Assembly (NCBI RefSeq): GCF_026626665.1
Contig: NZ_JAPNKE010000002.1
Span: 5,619,168 to 5,683,167, forward strand
DNA from: Nannocystis pusilla
GTDB taxonomy: Bacteria > Myxococcota_A > Polyangia > Nannocystales > Nannocystaceae
Length of the DNA: 64,000 nt
Direction: 5' to 3'
Under the pieces are notes generated by a model. That model ran no database searches. It saw only the letters and a program-made list of their open reading frames with translations, and was not told the origin of the DNA. The position numbers and the translations under genes are program-made. Shown here one piece after another: positions 63,538 to 64,000 of this stretch. Position 1 is the stretch's first letter. Every line of letters starts with the position of its first letter.

Positions 63538-64000
63538 ACTCGCGGCCCCGGCCGTCGGCGACCTCGCCTTCGACGCCCCCGTGCTCGAGGCCAGCTGCGA
63601 CGCCGAGACGCGACCCGCGCGACCCGCGGCACGCCCGCTGCAGAAGGGTCCGCGGGCGCGTCGTCTCGAACGTGCTGGTCCTGCGCGAGTCGACCGACGC
63701 CGACTGCGGCGCGCGAGTCGAGCCGGTTGCGAGGTCGCGCGGCCCCTCACGCGCGCGGCTCCGATCGTGCCCCGAAGGACATGTCCTCGAAGACACGCCC
63801 ATGCGCTCGCCTGCGCGGCGACCTGCCGAGCGATTCGGCCCTCGTCGCCCCGGTCCCACCACGCCGGCGGCCAGGCCTGTCCTGCCGTGGACCGCCGCGT
63901 CGCTCCCGCGGACGCTCGTTTCGCGCCCCGGCCCGCTCGCAGCGGCCTCGCGCTTGCCTGCGGTCGTCCGGCCGTTCACCCTCTGCGGACTGCATGGCAC
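63538..64000. other. No gene recognised; one CATG element
   Basis: The last 463 bp contain open frames on both strands, but none has a domain or start context I can support. CATG 63780 and a degenerate CACG core at 63794 are 14 bp apart. A gene decayed by frameshift or the edge of a gene continuing outside the window cannot be excluded. Confidence 0.4.

Overview
The window reads as chromosomal DNA of a high-GC deltaproteobacterial predator of the myxobacterial kind, most likely close to Nannocystaceae. That placement is inferred from about 70% GC, Ser/Thr kinases fused to TPR or FG-GAP regions, lipoproteins with Ser/Thr-rich linkers and CGDG-type cysteine repeats, and TonB- and AgmX-like proline-rich proteins. 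No rRNA, tRNA, CRISPR array, transposase or phage module was found.

Layout. 0-7.7 kb: a TetR regulator facing a cytochrome P450 across two matched inverted repeats, a lipoprotein, gpmI, an outer-membrane-type protein, an RlmI-like methyltransferase and an HtrA-like protease. 8.1-18.8 kb: a complete MoxR/DUF58/Bat (aerotolerance-type) operon of eight genes, interrupted by minisatellites. 19-30 kb: lipoproteins and the selenocysteine machinery, with selD and selB divergent and selA at the end of a comEC-FHA-selA operon. 30-40 kb: a sensor-like membrane protein, def, a TonB-like protein, a CHAD protein, two Len/endostatin-like lipoproteins, tsaC and a kinase. 40-45 kb: an ahpC-ahpD peroxidase operon facing a GAF/sigma-54 activator, a zinc-ribbon protein and a LOG-family hydrolase. 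45-64 kb: a kinase-TPR protein, dnaE, an orphan solute-binding lipoprotein, two outer-membrane paralogs, ndk, rlmN, a very large kinase, a small HTH protein, a TonB-like protein and thyX.

The most unusual signal is a dispersed nucleotide element. It consists of four-base cores (CATG, or CCTG and CAGG), usually inside GGACATGTCC-like palindromes, repeated at a fixed 14-bp step. Up to six cores in a row stay in exact phase. I count about 50 places with at least two phased cores, around 30 of them with exact cores. Between genes they sit almost only behind stop codons, especially between convergent genes, and are absent from divergent promoter regions. They also occur inside coding sequences, mainly in linkers and C-terminal ends, where they are read in all three codon phases. 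Conservation therefore acts on DNA or RNA and not on protein.

A second notable point is that selD carries an in-frame TGA exactly at the catalytic cysteine position, so SelD is probably itself a selenoprotein. About fifteen otherwise intact genes show apparent frameshifts. Most are explained by one missing base in a G/C run, and most of the rest by a missing GC dinucleotide or one extra base, which suggests residual assembly errors and not pseudogenes. Coordinates for those genes span both frames.
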